53,386 nucleotides of DNA, taken from the NCBI GenBank assembly GCA_028288725.1, contig JAQGIC010000044.1:1-53386 (forward strand), written 5' to 3'. The stretch is from Rhodospirillales bacterium. Its GTDB lineage: Bacteria > Pseudomonadota > Alphaproteobacteria > ATCC43930 > CGMCC-115725. The translations under genes were made by a program, and so were the position numbers. Under the pieces are notes generated by a model. It had not been told where the DNA came from. It made no database searches and worked only from the letters and a program-made list of their open reading frames with translations. Below, one piece after another: positions 1 through 9,043 of the stretch. How positions within the stretch are numbered: position 1 is the first letter of the stretch; each line of letters starts with the position of its first letter.

Positions 1-5
1 ACCAC

Positions 6-612
6 TCAGCCCATCAAGCGGAGTGCCGTTACTCGATAGAGCGTTTCGGCCAAGGCTTCGCGGTCCAGCGAGGGCAACGGCAGTACGGATCTGCGGATGA
101 CGCCCTCAGCCTCCAATTCCCGCCAGATGCTCTTGTCGATCTGGAGGGCAACTCCCGTGGTCATCCAGAACTCATCCGGCTGGAACAGCCGAAGCGCCAC
201 CTCCACTCCAATCGACCATCCAAACCATCGGCATGGAATCGAGACGGCTCGGCAACAGCCAGCGATGATCCCACCGCTTGATGCCGAGTGCATCCCGCAC
301 GACCTTGGCCTTGTTGCCGCCAGTGCTCACGCCGATCCCAAAACCGGCGCACAGCGCCTGCATCGACATGGATGGCCTCGAACTCTTGTCGGTGAGGAGG
401 TTCGCCTGGCCCAAGGCATACAAAACTCCGCATGCCCATGTGGCTGCGTGCCCTGAGACGATCGGACTCGGTCGTTTGCGGCACAGCGCCGCCACCGCCC
501 GTCGGGCCAGGGCAGCATATTCCTCGTTGAGATGCTGACGGCAAAATGCGTCCGTCACGGCAATCACCGCTTGGTAGTGCGCGGCCATCGCCTTCGGCAC
601 CGAGTCCTTCAT
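6..612 (-). pseudogene. DUF6398-domain gene, C-terminally truncated or frameshifted
   Basis: Reading from 612, the first ~130 residues match my memory of the DUF6398 family: an N-terminal helical part (TDAFCRQHLNEEYAALARR), then RKRPSPIVSG, WACG, a G-x-STGGNKAK segment and a closing RLDSMPMVWM. Family members normally run on for about 30 more residues. Here the frame stops at 172, after a short unrelated tail. A different frame stays open from about 215 down to a stop at 6 and reads EFWMTTGVALQIDKSIW and onwards, which looks protein-like but does not resemble the family's usual ending. Either a frameshift or a recombination joint lies near 200-220. The start overlaps the stop of the upstream gene by 4 bp (ATGA), so the pair was built for coupled translation. 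DUF6398 has no established function. I am fairly sure of the family and less sure that the gene is dead. Confidence 0.5.
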
Positions 613-983
613 GACCCAGGATACTCCACCGGATTGCCGAATCGGCGCAAGCGCTTGACGCGATGCTTTTGATAGGCCGCAATCTCACGCGCCAGCGGCG
701 CCTTGCGATCGAACACCAGATGGGTGATCGACACAAAAACAGCTTTCGCCCCTTCCTCTACGCGGCCGAAATCGAGCTTGCAGATAATTCCGCCTTCATC
801 GCCGCTATAGCTGGCCCACGTGACATTGCACCGTTGCGGCAGATCGGCTCCGGGCGACTCAGCCGCAATCGTCGCTGCCAAGGTCGGCGCCACCGTCGCG
901 GCAAGTGGTAGAGACGCCATGAGCTTGGCGAGGAGCCGTTCGACTTGGTCGGGATTATCGATCACTGAATGCGGCCAAACCAT
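609..983 (-). CDS. Hypothetical protein upstream of the DUF6398 gene
   Basis: A 124-residue soluble protein that I cannot assign to a named family. The N-terminal half is a helical segment (DQVERLLAKLMASLPL); the middle has a likely beta-strand run (RCNVTWASYSGDEGGIICKLDF), and the C-terminus is basic (YQKHRVKRLRRFG). I see no signal peptide and no membrane segment. The stop overlaps the start of the DUF6398 gene by 4 bp. I recall proteins of this type next to DUF6398 genes, so the two are probably a functional pair of unknown role, though that is memory rather than something shown here. The ATG lies 17 bp after the stop of an older coding remnant (1001-1186), so the gene may once have been part of a longer operon. 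Confidence 0.5.
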   Translation of the reverse strand: MVWPHSVIDNPDQVERLLAKLMASLPLAATVAPTLAATIAAESPGADLPQRCNVTWASYSGDEGGIICKLDFGRVEEGAKAVFVSITHLVFDRKAPLAREIAAYQKHRVKRLRRFGNPVEYPGS

Positions 984-1000
984 TGGGTGGGAGCGTCATT

Positions 1001-1186
1001 CTAGAGGTTGCCGAAGATTCCTGCCAAGACGGCCGGCACAGGCGCCGTAAGGGCCGGATAACTACCGCCCCCACGGAGAATAATATGTTTGCGTTTACCA
1101 GGCGGATCCGTGCGCTGCTCGTAGATAAGGCGCAGAGCCCCGATCTCTTGGTCCGTCAGTCCTAGCGCAGAATGGATATCGACCGG
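1001..1186 (-). pseudogene. C-terminal remnant of an unidentified protein
   Basis: The minus-strand frame is open between stops at 1187-1189 and 1001-1003 and encodes about 61 residues with protein-like composition: HSALGLTDQEIGALRLIYEQ, then RTDPPGKRKHIILRGGG, then a proline/alanine-rich end. There is no start codon context and the frame closes immediately upstream, so only a C-terminus survives. I do not recognise the family. It lies just before the 609-983 gene in the same orientation, and both sit in the decayed strip beside tRNA-Phe. Confidence 0.3.
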
Positions 1187-1322
1187 TCATGAATCGCGCT
1201 GCGCCTGCGGCCGGTCGTCGGGATTGACCTGCTCGAGTTGGGCACCACCGCTGCACTAGCCGGATCTTTCGTTGTTCGTAGCCGCCCCTGCAACCCGTTG
1301 CACCGGAAGTAGCTCCCCCAGC

Positions 1323-1709
1323 TTAGAGTTTCGAGGGGACGGCCGCCGTAGTACCCGCGACCGCAGCTATTGGACATTGGTCCGGCAAGTGCGAAATGGC
1401 GCGTTCCAAGAAGGGAAGGTCAAGCCCGAGGCCATACCGGCGTCCGACGCCGGCCACGCTCGCTTCCTTGATGCGCGTCTCAGCGTCGTCCAAGCGAACC
1501 TGCACGTCCGCCGCCGCCATGCGCACGAGCCGCCGCGCCTCGGCCGTGTCCTTGGTTCCGAGCGCGACCTTCAAGAAGACTTGCGGACTGCCGTCGGGCT
1601 TAACGAACGCCGCCTGAGGCTGCTTAGGAACGCGGCCCCCTACATCCAGGCCTACCTTGACCCACCACAGTCGCTGGAGACCTCCAATCGGCAGCACACG
1701 GAACGGCAC
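1323..1709 (-). pseudogene. N-terminal stump of a tyrosine-recombinase (phage-type integrase) gene
   Basis: The first ~80 residues look like the N-terminal arm-binding region (DUF6538-like) of phage-type integrases: RLWWVKVGLDVGGRVPK, then LKVALGTKDTAEARRLV, then a helix ending in RLDDAETRIKE. The phrase 'LGT-KD-x-AEA-RR' is the typical signature of that region. Nothing resembling a core-binding domain or the catalytic R...H-x-x-R...Y set follows before the stop at 1323, so the gene is cut to a stump. It overlaps on the opposite strand the 5' end of the toxin-like remnant (from 1661), which intact genes would hardly do. Together with the tRNA-Phe gene about 950 bp away, it suggests an integrated element that has since decayed. 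The family call rests on a short match. Confidence 0.45.
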
Positions 1710-1981
1710 GACCAGGATACGATGTCCATCACATCGTGGAGCAGGCGTCAGGGCGCAGCGGCGAAATTCCGATCGATTTGATCGACTCCTGGGAAAATCT
1801 CGTCAGCATCCCGACCTTGCGGCATTGGCAGCTCAATTCGTGGTACCAGACGACAAATCCGAAATTCGTCGATACGGAAGGCAACTCGATGGCACCTCGG
1901 GATTATCTCATTGGTAAAGGCTACGATGAACGTAGAAGAGTGGGTCTGATCGGTCTGCGGGCGATGGAGATTCTAAAATGA
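1661..1981 (+). pseudogene. Orphan C-terminal toxin-like module (HHIVEQ, HNH/EndoVII-like)
   Basis: The frame opens after a stop at 1658-1660 and reads HGTARPGYDVHHIVEQ (His codons at 1727-1732), then DSWENLVSIPTLRHWQLNSWYQT, APRDYLIGKGYDERRRVG and a final EILK. The order HH...N-L-V...H fits the compact HNH/treble-clef nuclease modules found at the C-termini of large polymorphic toxins (Rhs, CdiA and similar). I recall close wording, RPGYEVHHIVEQ and PREYLRGKSWEER, in such C-termini. No ATG occurs before the HH motif; the first usable start is a GTG at 1736, which would drop the two histidines. It is therefore best read as a displaced or decayed toxin tip. The stop overlaps the next gene's start by 4 bp. 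The nuclease fold is inferred from the motif only. Confidence 0.5.
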
Positions 1982-2340
1982 AACTCGATAAGCTGACGAT
2001 CGAAGAACTCATCGTTAGTTTTGTTTCGCTCAGTGAGCAGCAATATCCTCTGACTCTGAATGATGAAGTAAAAGCGGCAAATCGCTTGGTTGAAAGGCAG
2101 GACGAAATCGGCAAGGAACTGCGCCGACGCGGCGTTGAGGCTCGTTTGGAACTGACCAAACTATTCACTCACCAGAATATCCAGGTCCGGATGAACGCCG
2201 CCACTCGCAGTCTAGGCGTGGCGCGTGAACCGGCTTTGAATGTGCTCCGGCAGATTATGAAGGAGGATTTCGGGGCGTTCAGACTGGATGCCGGCATGAC
2301 CGTCGCCCTTGTCGAGGACGGCACCATCACCCCGACCTGA
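1978..2340 (+). CDS. DUF2019 domain protein, candidate immunity partner
   Basis: A 120-residue all-helical protein. The N-terminal helix (LTIEELIVSFVSLSEQQ), the central AANRLVERQDEIGKELRRRG, and the C-terminal HEAT-like part (FTHQNIQVRMNAATRSLGVA, then LDAGMTVALVEDGTITPT) match the DUF2019 family in length and layout. The ATG overlaps the stop of the toxin-like module (ATGA), the usual arrangement of a toxin tip followed by its immunity gene. DUF2019 has no proven function; reading it as immunity comes from position and from the frequent use of HEAT-like folds by immunity proteins. Base composition is less GC-rich than the housekeeping genes, which is consistent with acquisition. The frame is intact, so it may still be expressed. 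Confidence 0.6.
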   Translation: MKLDKLTIEELIVSFVSLSEQQYPLTLNDEVKAANRLVERQDEIGKELRRRGVEARLELTKLFTHQNIQVRMNAATRSLGVAREPALNVLRQIMKEDFGAFRLDAGMTVALVEDGTITPT

Positions 2341-2663
2341 AGCCTGTCATCCTTCAACCTCATAGACCGCCGATTGATTGGAGCGACGAGGATACCGTTG
2401 ATCGGCAGGAGGGCGCGGCTGTGAAGCGCCGAATGATTTGGCACAAAGCAAAGCCCCGGTGGCACCGTCGGGATCGCGGTCCGGCTTAGGATATTGTTCG
2501 GACCACGCCCAACCAGCCGATGCTGCCCCGATCAACCGATCAAGATCGGAGCGCCGAAGCCAGGTGCGCCTTCAGGGGGACGTTGTTACCCCAACGCGTC
2601 GGCCGATCATAAGCGGCCGGCGCCGCCGCGCCGCTCAAACCGTTGCTGTGCTTGAAAGGGAGA
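2341..2663. other. 323-bp stretch without a supported gene
   Basis: This lies between the DUF2019 gene and the 3' end of tRNA-Phe. A minus-strand frame (2535-2347, about 62 codons) reads AWSEQYPKPDRDPDGATGA and is fairly protein-like, but it has no clear start or neighbour to support it. I see no second copy of the tRNA 3' end that would mark an attachment site. It is probably remnant sequence from the same decayed element. Confidence 0.4.
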
Positions 2664-2739
2664 TGGTGCCCAGGGGCGGAATCGAACCACCGACACTGCG
2701 ATTTTCAGTCGCATGCTCTACCAACTGAGCTACCTGGGC
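2664..2739 (-). tRNA. tRNA-Phe (GAA)
   Basis: Read on the minus strand, 76 nt fold into a full cloverleaf: acceptor GCCCAGG pairs with CCTGGGC, the D-arm contains GCTCAGTTGGTAGAGC, the anticodon loop is CTGAAAA giving anticodon GAA, and the T-arm is GGTGG-TTCGATT-CCGCC. The 3' CCA is encoded (2664-2666) after discriminator A. The 3' end points towards the decayed strip at 1-2660, the side on which tRNA-targeting elements insert. Confidence 0.95.
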
Positions 2740-2844
2740 TCCGGGGCAACCGAAGGAGCGCTTTAATAGGAAATATCCGGCCCCCTGTCCAGCGCGGCTT
2801 TGCATGTGGGGGATGCGCTGGAAAAGCTTGCTTCTAAAGCCTGC

Positions 2845-3990
2845 TCAGCTCTCCGACTCGCCCCGCCGGTTGATGCGCACGTCGCGGTGGATATAGACGC
2901 TGATGACGAGGCCGAAGCCGAACATCAAGGTCAGCATCGCCGTGCCGCCGTAGGAAATCAGCGGCAGCGGTACGCCCACCACCGGGATCAGGCCCATCAC
3001 CATGGCCGTGTTGATGAAGACGTAGAGAAAAAAATTGAGCGTCACGCCCAGCGCCAGCATGCGGCCGAAATGGTTGCGGCAGCGCAGCCCGATCGCGACG
3101 CCGTAGGCCACGACCAGGGCGTAGAGCCCCAACAGCACGCAGCCGCCCGCCATGCCGAATTCCTCGGCGAACATGGTGAAGATGAAGTCGGTATGTTTCT
3201 CGGGCAGGAAATTGAGATGGCTCTGGGTCCCCTCCAGATAGCCCTTGCCCCACATGCCGCCCGAGCCCAGCGCGATCTTCGACTGGGTGATGTGATACCC
3301 CGCCCCAAGGCTGTCGTTCTCGGGGTTGAGGAAGGTCAGGATGCGCTTCTTCTGATAGTCGCGCATGAAGCCGAAGGCGATCGGCACCAGGCCGGCGCCG
3401 GCGGCGATGGCGATGGCGAATTTCCACAGCCGCACGCCGGCCAGGAAGAAGATGCCGCCGGTCGACAGCACCAGCATCATGGCCGTGCCCAGATCGGGCT
3501 GCTTCATCACCAGCGCCGCCGGGATCGCCAGCAGCAGCAGCGGATAGATCAGATGTTGCGGCCGGCCGACCTCTTCGACCGTGCGGCCGTTGAAATAATG
3601 CGCCAGCACCATGACCAGGCCGATCTTGGCCAGCTCCGACGGCTGCAGCGATAGGGGCCCGACCTCGATCCAGCGCTGGGCGCCCAGGCCGGTGCGCCCG
3701 TGCAGATCGACCAGCACCAGCAGCACCAGGCCGAACAGATAGATCGGATAGGCGGCCTTCAGCCAGAAGCGGATATCGACGAGCGCCACGCCCAGCAGCA
3801 GAGCCAGCGACAGACCGTAACGGATCATGGATTTCGACGCCCAGGGGTCGAAGCTGCCGTTCGCCGCGGAATAGAGCACCATGAAGCCGATGCCGGCGAT
3901 GATGCTCAACAGGAAGATCAGGCCCCAGTTGATGCTGCGCAGCTTCTCCGCCAGGTCGGGCGTATGGCCGCGGTCGGCGCCGATGCTCAC
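2845..3990 (-). CDS. rodA: Rod-shape SEDS peptidoglycan polymerase RodA
   Basis: RodA is the SEDS-family glycosyltransferase that polymerises lipid II in the inner membrane together with PBP2 during side-wall growth. The 381-residue protein is a ~10-segment membrane protein. Family motifs are clear: AQRWIEVGPLSLQPSELAK, the acidic KQPDLGTA, the long loop GSGGMWGKGYLEGTQSHLNF followed by PEKHTDFIF, and a closing GVPLPLISYGG. The start is a GTG at 3990 that overlaps the stop of mrdA by 4 bp (GTGA); longer readings of the frame upstream only shadow mrdA. It is the last gene of the mre/mrd run, with tRNA-Phe 105 bp downstream on the same strand. Confidence 0.96.
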   Translation of the reverse strand: MSIGADRGHTPDLAEKLRSINWGLIFLLSIIAGIGFMVLYSAANGSFDPWASKSMIRYGLSLALLLGVALVDIRFWLKAAYPIYLFGLVLLVLVDLHGRTGLGAQRWIEVGPLSLQPSELAKIGLVMVLAHYFNGRTVEEVGRPQHLIYPLLLLAIPAALVMKQPDLGTAMMLVLSTGGIFFLAGVRLWKFAIAIAAGAGLVPIAFGFMRDYQKKRILTFLNPENDSLGAGYHITQSKIALGSGGMWGKGYLEGTQSHLNFLPEKHTDFIFTMFAEEFGMAGGCVLLGLYALVVAYGVAIGLRCRNHFGRMLALGVTLNFFLYVFINTAMVMGLIPVVGVPLPLISYGGTAMLTLMFGFGLVISVYIHRDVRINRRGESES

Positions 3991-5927
3991 GGGGTCTTCT
4001 CCGGTGGTGCCGCCGGGCCCGATGGGCCCGCGTCGGCCACGATCATGGGGTCGGGCGGTACGCGCCGCGACGGATCGCGCCGCTGGCATTCGCGCAGCAC
4101 GTCGCGCGCGATGGGGGCCGCAGCCTTGCTGCCGCCGATGCCGTGCTCGACCACGACCGCACAGGCATAGCGCGGATTGCCGACCGGCGCGAAGGCGATG
4201 AACAGGGCGTGGTCGCGGTCCTTCCAGGGCTGCTGGTCCTGCTTCTTCACCCCGGCCGCGCGCTCGGCCGCGGTGATCTGCTTGACCTGGGCCGAGCCGG
4301 ACTTGCCGCCCATCTCGAAGCCCGCCTCGGAAATGCGCGCGCCATAGGCGGTGCCGCCGGGCTCGTTCGTCACCGCATTCATGCCGCTCAGTACGGCGGC
4401 GATATGCTGCGGATTGAAGCCCATCGACGGATAGTCCTTGGCCCCGAGATCGGGATCGAACGGCTTGCCCGGCTCCATGATGCCGGCCGGGCGCACCAGA
4501 TGCGGCACGATCTTCCGGTTTGAAATGATGCGCATCAGCATGGTCGCGAGCTGGAGCGGCGTGCTCGCGATATATCCCTGCCCGATGGCGATCGACGGCG
4601 TGTCGCCATCGACCCATTTGATGCCGTATTTGGCGAGCTTCCAGGCCTTGGTCGGAATATTGCCCGGCCGCTCGTTCGGAATATCGAGACCGGTCGGCGC
4701 CCCCATGCCCAGCCGGCTGGCCATGGCAGCGACCCGATCGACGCCGATCTTCATGGCCACTTCGTAGAAATAGACGTCGCAGGAATTCTTCAGCCCGCCG
4801 TGCAGGTCCAGCGTGCCATGCCCGCCGCCCTTGTTCTTCCAGCAATAGTAGTCGTGGTTGCCCAGCGTGAAATGGCCCGGACAGGTGGCGCGGAAGTCGG
4901 GCGTGATCAGACCGGCGTCGAGCGCCGCCATGGCCACGACCGGCTTGAAGGTCGAGCCCGGCGGATAGACACCCTGGATCGCCTTGTTGTTGAGCGGCAC
5001 GTGCGGATCGGCATTGAGCGCGTTCCAGACCGTGTTGGTCAGGCCCTGGGTGAAGCTATTGGCGTCGTAGGACGGCGAGGATGCCATGGTCAGGATCTCG
5101 CCCGTCACCACGTCGATCACGACGCAGGTGGCGCTTTCCTCCGAGCGCAGGCGGCGCATGGTGAAATCCTGCAGTGCCATGTCGATCGTCGTCGCGATCT
5201 CGGCGCCCGGCTGGCCCTCGTCGCGATTGATCTCGCGGACGACCCGGCCGAAGGCGTTGACCTCGATCTGGCTGGTGCCGGCCGTGCCGCGCAGCTCCAG
5301 ATCCTGGGCCCGTTCGATGCCGGCCTTGCCGATGCGGAAATCCGGCAGCTCCATCAGCGGATCGCCGGTCAGTTCCTTTTCCGACACGGGGGCGACATAG
5401 CCGGTGACGTCGGTGATCCGGTCGGCGAACGGGTAGTAGCGATTGCGCCCGACCTCGATCTGCACGCCCGGCAGCTCCGGGATATTGACCTCGATCCGGG
5501 CGACCTCTTCCCAGCTCAGGTTCTCGCGCACCATGATCGGCACGAAGGAATGCTTGCGCTTCATTTCGCGCAAGACCCGGTGGCGTTCGTTCTCGCCCAG
5601 CGGAATGAGCGTGCCGATGGCGTTCAGCGTGCTGTCGATATCGCCCGCCTGCTCGGCCACGATGACGACGCGGTAGCTCTGCTGGTTGATCGCGAGCGGC
5701 ACGCCGAACCGGTCGAGGATGCGGCCGCGCTGGGGGGCGAGCAGCCGCAGATTGATGCGGTTCTCCTCGGCCAGAACCTTGTATTTGTCGGCCTGCAGCA
5801 CCTGCAGATAATACATGCGCGCGGCCAGCGTGCCGACCATGCCGGCCTGCAGCCCGCCCAGCATCATGGTGCGGCGGGTGAGCGTCTTGAAGCGGCTTTT
5901 ATCCTGGGCGAGCGGGCGGGTCTTCAT
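3987..5927 (-). CDS. mrdA: Penicillin-binding protein 2 (elongation transpeptidase)
   Basis: PBP2 cross-links side-wall peptidoglycan as partner of RodA. The 646-residue protein has an N-terminal membrane anchor (about residues 20-42), a PBP dimer/pedestal region (about 60-235) and a C-terminal transpeptidase domain. The active-site motifs are S325-T-F-K328, S382-C-D384 (in SCDVYFY, typical of PBP2 rather than PBP3) and K542-S-G in GGKSGSAQV, a serine variant of the common KTG. I chose the ATG at 5927, which overlaps the mreD stop (ATGA), over an in-frame start at 5981 that would run into mreD. The proline-rich tail after residue ~620 looks disordered. Confidence 0.96.
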   Translation of the reverse strand: MKTRPLAQDKSRFKTLTRRTMMLGGLQAGMVGTLAARMYYLQVLQADKYKVLAEENRINLRLLAPQRGRILDRFGVPLAINQQSYRVVIVAEQAGDIDSTLNAIGTLIPLGENERHRVLREMKRKHSFVPIMVRENLSWEEVARIEVNIPELPGVQIEVGRNRYYPFADRITDVTGYVAPVSEKELTGDPLMELPDFRIGKAGIERAQDLELRGTAGTSQIEVNAFGRVVREINRDEGQPGAEIATTIDMALQDFTMRRLRSEESATCVVIDVVTGEILTMASSPSYDANSFTQGLTNTVWNALNADPHVPLNNKAIQGVYPPGSTFKPVVAMAALDAGLITPDFRATCPGHFTLGNHDYYCWKNKGGGHGTLDLHGGLKNSCDVYFYEVAMKIGVDRVAAMASRLGMGAPTGLDIPNERPGNIPTKAWKLAKYGIKWVDGDTPSIAIGQGYIASTPLQLATMLMRIISNRKIVPHLVRPAGIMEPGKPFDPDLGAKDYPSMGFNPQHIAAVLSGMNAVTNEPGGTAYGARISEAGFEMGGKSGSAQVKQITAAERAAGVKKQDQQPWKDRDHALFIAFAPVGNPRYACAVVVEHGIGGSKAAAPIARDVLRECQRRDPSRRVPPDPMIVADAGPSGPAAPPEKTP

Positions 5928-6433
5928 CGCGTCATGACCCGCTGCACGCGCGAGAAGGCCCAGGACAGCACCGGATAGCATGCCGCCGTCAGCACGGCCT
6001 GGAAGACAAAGCTGCGCGGGTCCAGGAGCCGGCCGCTATAAAGCGCGCCGACGCTCCACATCAGCAGCGTGACCGCGGCCGTCACGATCGCGAAGCCCCA
6101 CCACAGGATCGGGAAGTTCTTGCCGACGAAGAACCGGCGCTGGCTGAGCACGGTCGCCCGCAGGATCAGGAGGGCGAAGGGCGTCACGCCCGGCGGCCCG
6201 AAGGTCAACAGGTCGACCAGAAGACCGACCAGGAACACCACCAGATAAGGCAGGTGATCCGGTCGATAGATCGTCCAGTAATAGATCGACATCAGCACGA
6301 AATTCGGCGTCACCTGGGCATAGCCCGGAATGCCAAGGGGTATCACGGACAGGATCGCGAGCACTAGGGTGAAGGCGGCGGGAACCAGCTTTTGGCCGAT
6401 GCCGTCGACCGGCTCGACCGGCTTTGCCTTCAT
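5924..6433 (-). CDS. mreD: Rod shape-determining membrane protein MreD
   Basis: MreD is a small polytopic inner-membrane protein of the elongasome that works with MreC. The 169-residue product has about five hydrophobic segments, beginning with the one around residues 15-35 (LVPAAFTLVLAILSVIPLG). It keeps family features: TPNFVLMSIYYWTIYRP near residues 42-58 and the LVGLLVDLLTFGPPGVTPFA stretch. The sequence family is weakly conserved, so the call rests on size, hydrophobicity and position. It overlaps mreC upstream and mrdA downstream by 4 bp each, so the three should be translated in a coupled way. Confidence 0.93.
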   Translation of the reverse strand: MKAKPVEPVDGIGQKLVPAAFTLVLAILSVIPLGIPGYAQVTPNFVLMSIYYWTIYRPDHLPYLVVFLVGLLVDLLTFGPPGVTPFALLILRATVLSQRRFFVGKNFPILWWGFAIVTAAVTLLMWSVGALYSGRLLDPRSFVFQAVLTAACYPVLSWAFSRVQRVMTR

Positions 6434-7359
6434 GGCGTCGGACCGGCCTCGCCCTTCCCCGCATCGCCCTTGGGGCGCTTGGGCGCCTTAGGCTGCGGCA
6501 CCGCGTCCGGCGGCAATACGCCGGCCAGGCCGAAATCGACCACGCGCAAATATTCTACCCGGCTCAAATCCGCGAAGGGCTCGATGCGGATATTGCCGCC
6601 GTCGATCGACGCGACCGTGCCGACCGGCATGCCCGGCGGAAACACGCCGCCGTCGCCCGAGGTCACGATCCGGTCGCCGAGGTTGATCTTGGTATGGGCC
6701 CCGACATAGGCCAGCTGCGGCCGGTCGGTATTGTCGCCGGCCAGGATGGCGCGATCGTGGTTGCCGTCGATCTGGACCGGAATGCGCGAATTGAGATCGG
6801 TGATCATCAGCACGCGCGCGGCCCGGTCGCCGACCTCGGTCACCCGCCCGATCAGGCCGCTGCCGGCCGCGACGGCCTGTCCCTTGGCGATACTGTCGAG
6901 CGTGCCGCGGTTGATCAGCAGATTGCGCGAAAAGGCGCCGCCCGACGTCCCGATGACGCGGCCGGTGATGAACCAGATCGAACCTTCCGGCTGATAGTTC
7001 ATGAGCGTGCGCAGGCCGGAATTCTCGTTGTCGAGCCGGCGGGCGACCTGCTGCCACTGCATCAGCGCCGCGTTTTCGGTCTTCAGCCGTTCGTTCTCGC
7101 GATAGAGCTCGGTCAGCGAGCGGACATGGGCGACGACATCCGTCGCGGCGGCGACCGGCTGGGTCACCGCTTCCAGCACCGGGGCCAGAACGTCGTTGGT
7201 CTTGGTGCGGATATGCTCGATCAGCGAACCGTCGGCCCGGCCGATCACCATGATGGCGACCGACAGCAGCACCAGCGCCGAATAGGCGAAGCGCTGCGCC
7301 GCCGATTTCAACGGGGCCATAAGGTGCGAAACGGGTGCCGAACGCGACTTCACGGGCAT
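6430..7359 (-). CDS. mreC: Rod shape-determining protein MreC
   Basis: MreC is a single-pass periplasmic scaffold that activates PBP2/RodA. The 309-residue protein has a short cytoplasmic N-terminus, one membrane segment at about 24-41 (RFAYSALVLLSVAIMVIG), a coiled-coil stretch at about 80-115 (ELYRENERLKTENAALMQWQ) and the beta-barrel domains with VIGTSGGAFSRNLLINRG, GLIGRVTEVG and VTSGDGGVFPPGMPVG. A charged, proline-rich tail follows (PKAPKRPKGDAGKG). It overlaps mreD by 4 bp. Its start is 204 bp from the mreB stop; that gap is AT-richer than the surroundings and could carry a separate promoter, but I could not fix one. Confidence 0.96.
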   Translation of the reverse strand: MPVKSRSAPVSHLMAPLKSAAQRFAYSALVLLSVAIMVIGRADGSLIEHIRTKTNDVLAPVLEAVTQPVAAATDVVAHVRSLTELYRENERLKTENAALMQWQQVARRLDNENSGLRTLMNYQPEGSIWFITGRVIGTSGGAFSRNLLINRGTLDSIAKGQAVAAGSGLIGRVTEVGDRAARVLMITDLNSRIPVQIDGNHDRAILAGDNTDRPQLAYVGAHTKINLGDRIVTSGDGGVFPPGMPVGTVASIDGGNIRIEPFADLSRVEYLRVVDFGLAGVLPPDAVPQPKAPKRPKGDAGKGEAGPTP

Positions 7360-7563
7360 CCCCCCGAACGGCTGACAGGATCCAAACGAACGAGCGGGCT
7401 TGACGCCCTTACTTCATTCACGACGCCAACGTCGCAGCTTATGGCAAACGAATCGTTACCATCTGCTCCGAAATCGCCGTCCGGCATTACAAATACGACT
7501 TGTTCGATCGAGTGACGAGGCAAATCGTTTCGCATTTGTATCAATATCGGACGGTCGCAAGGA

Positions 7564-9043
<1,480 letters not shown>

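Noticed and set aside
2347-2535. Minus-strand frame with protein-like wording (AWSEQYPKPDRDPDGATGA)
   Set aside because: No start codon context, no family that I recognise and no intact neighbour; mentioned only as possible remnant sequence.
7360-7563. Possible small gene in the mreB-mreC gap on the minus strand
   Set aside because: A ~60-codon frame exists but its sequence is not protein-like in a convincing way and it runs into the mreC start; more likely an untranslated spacer.
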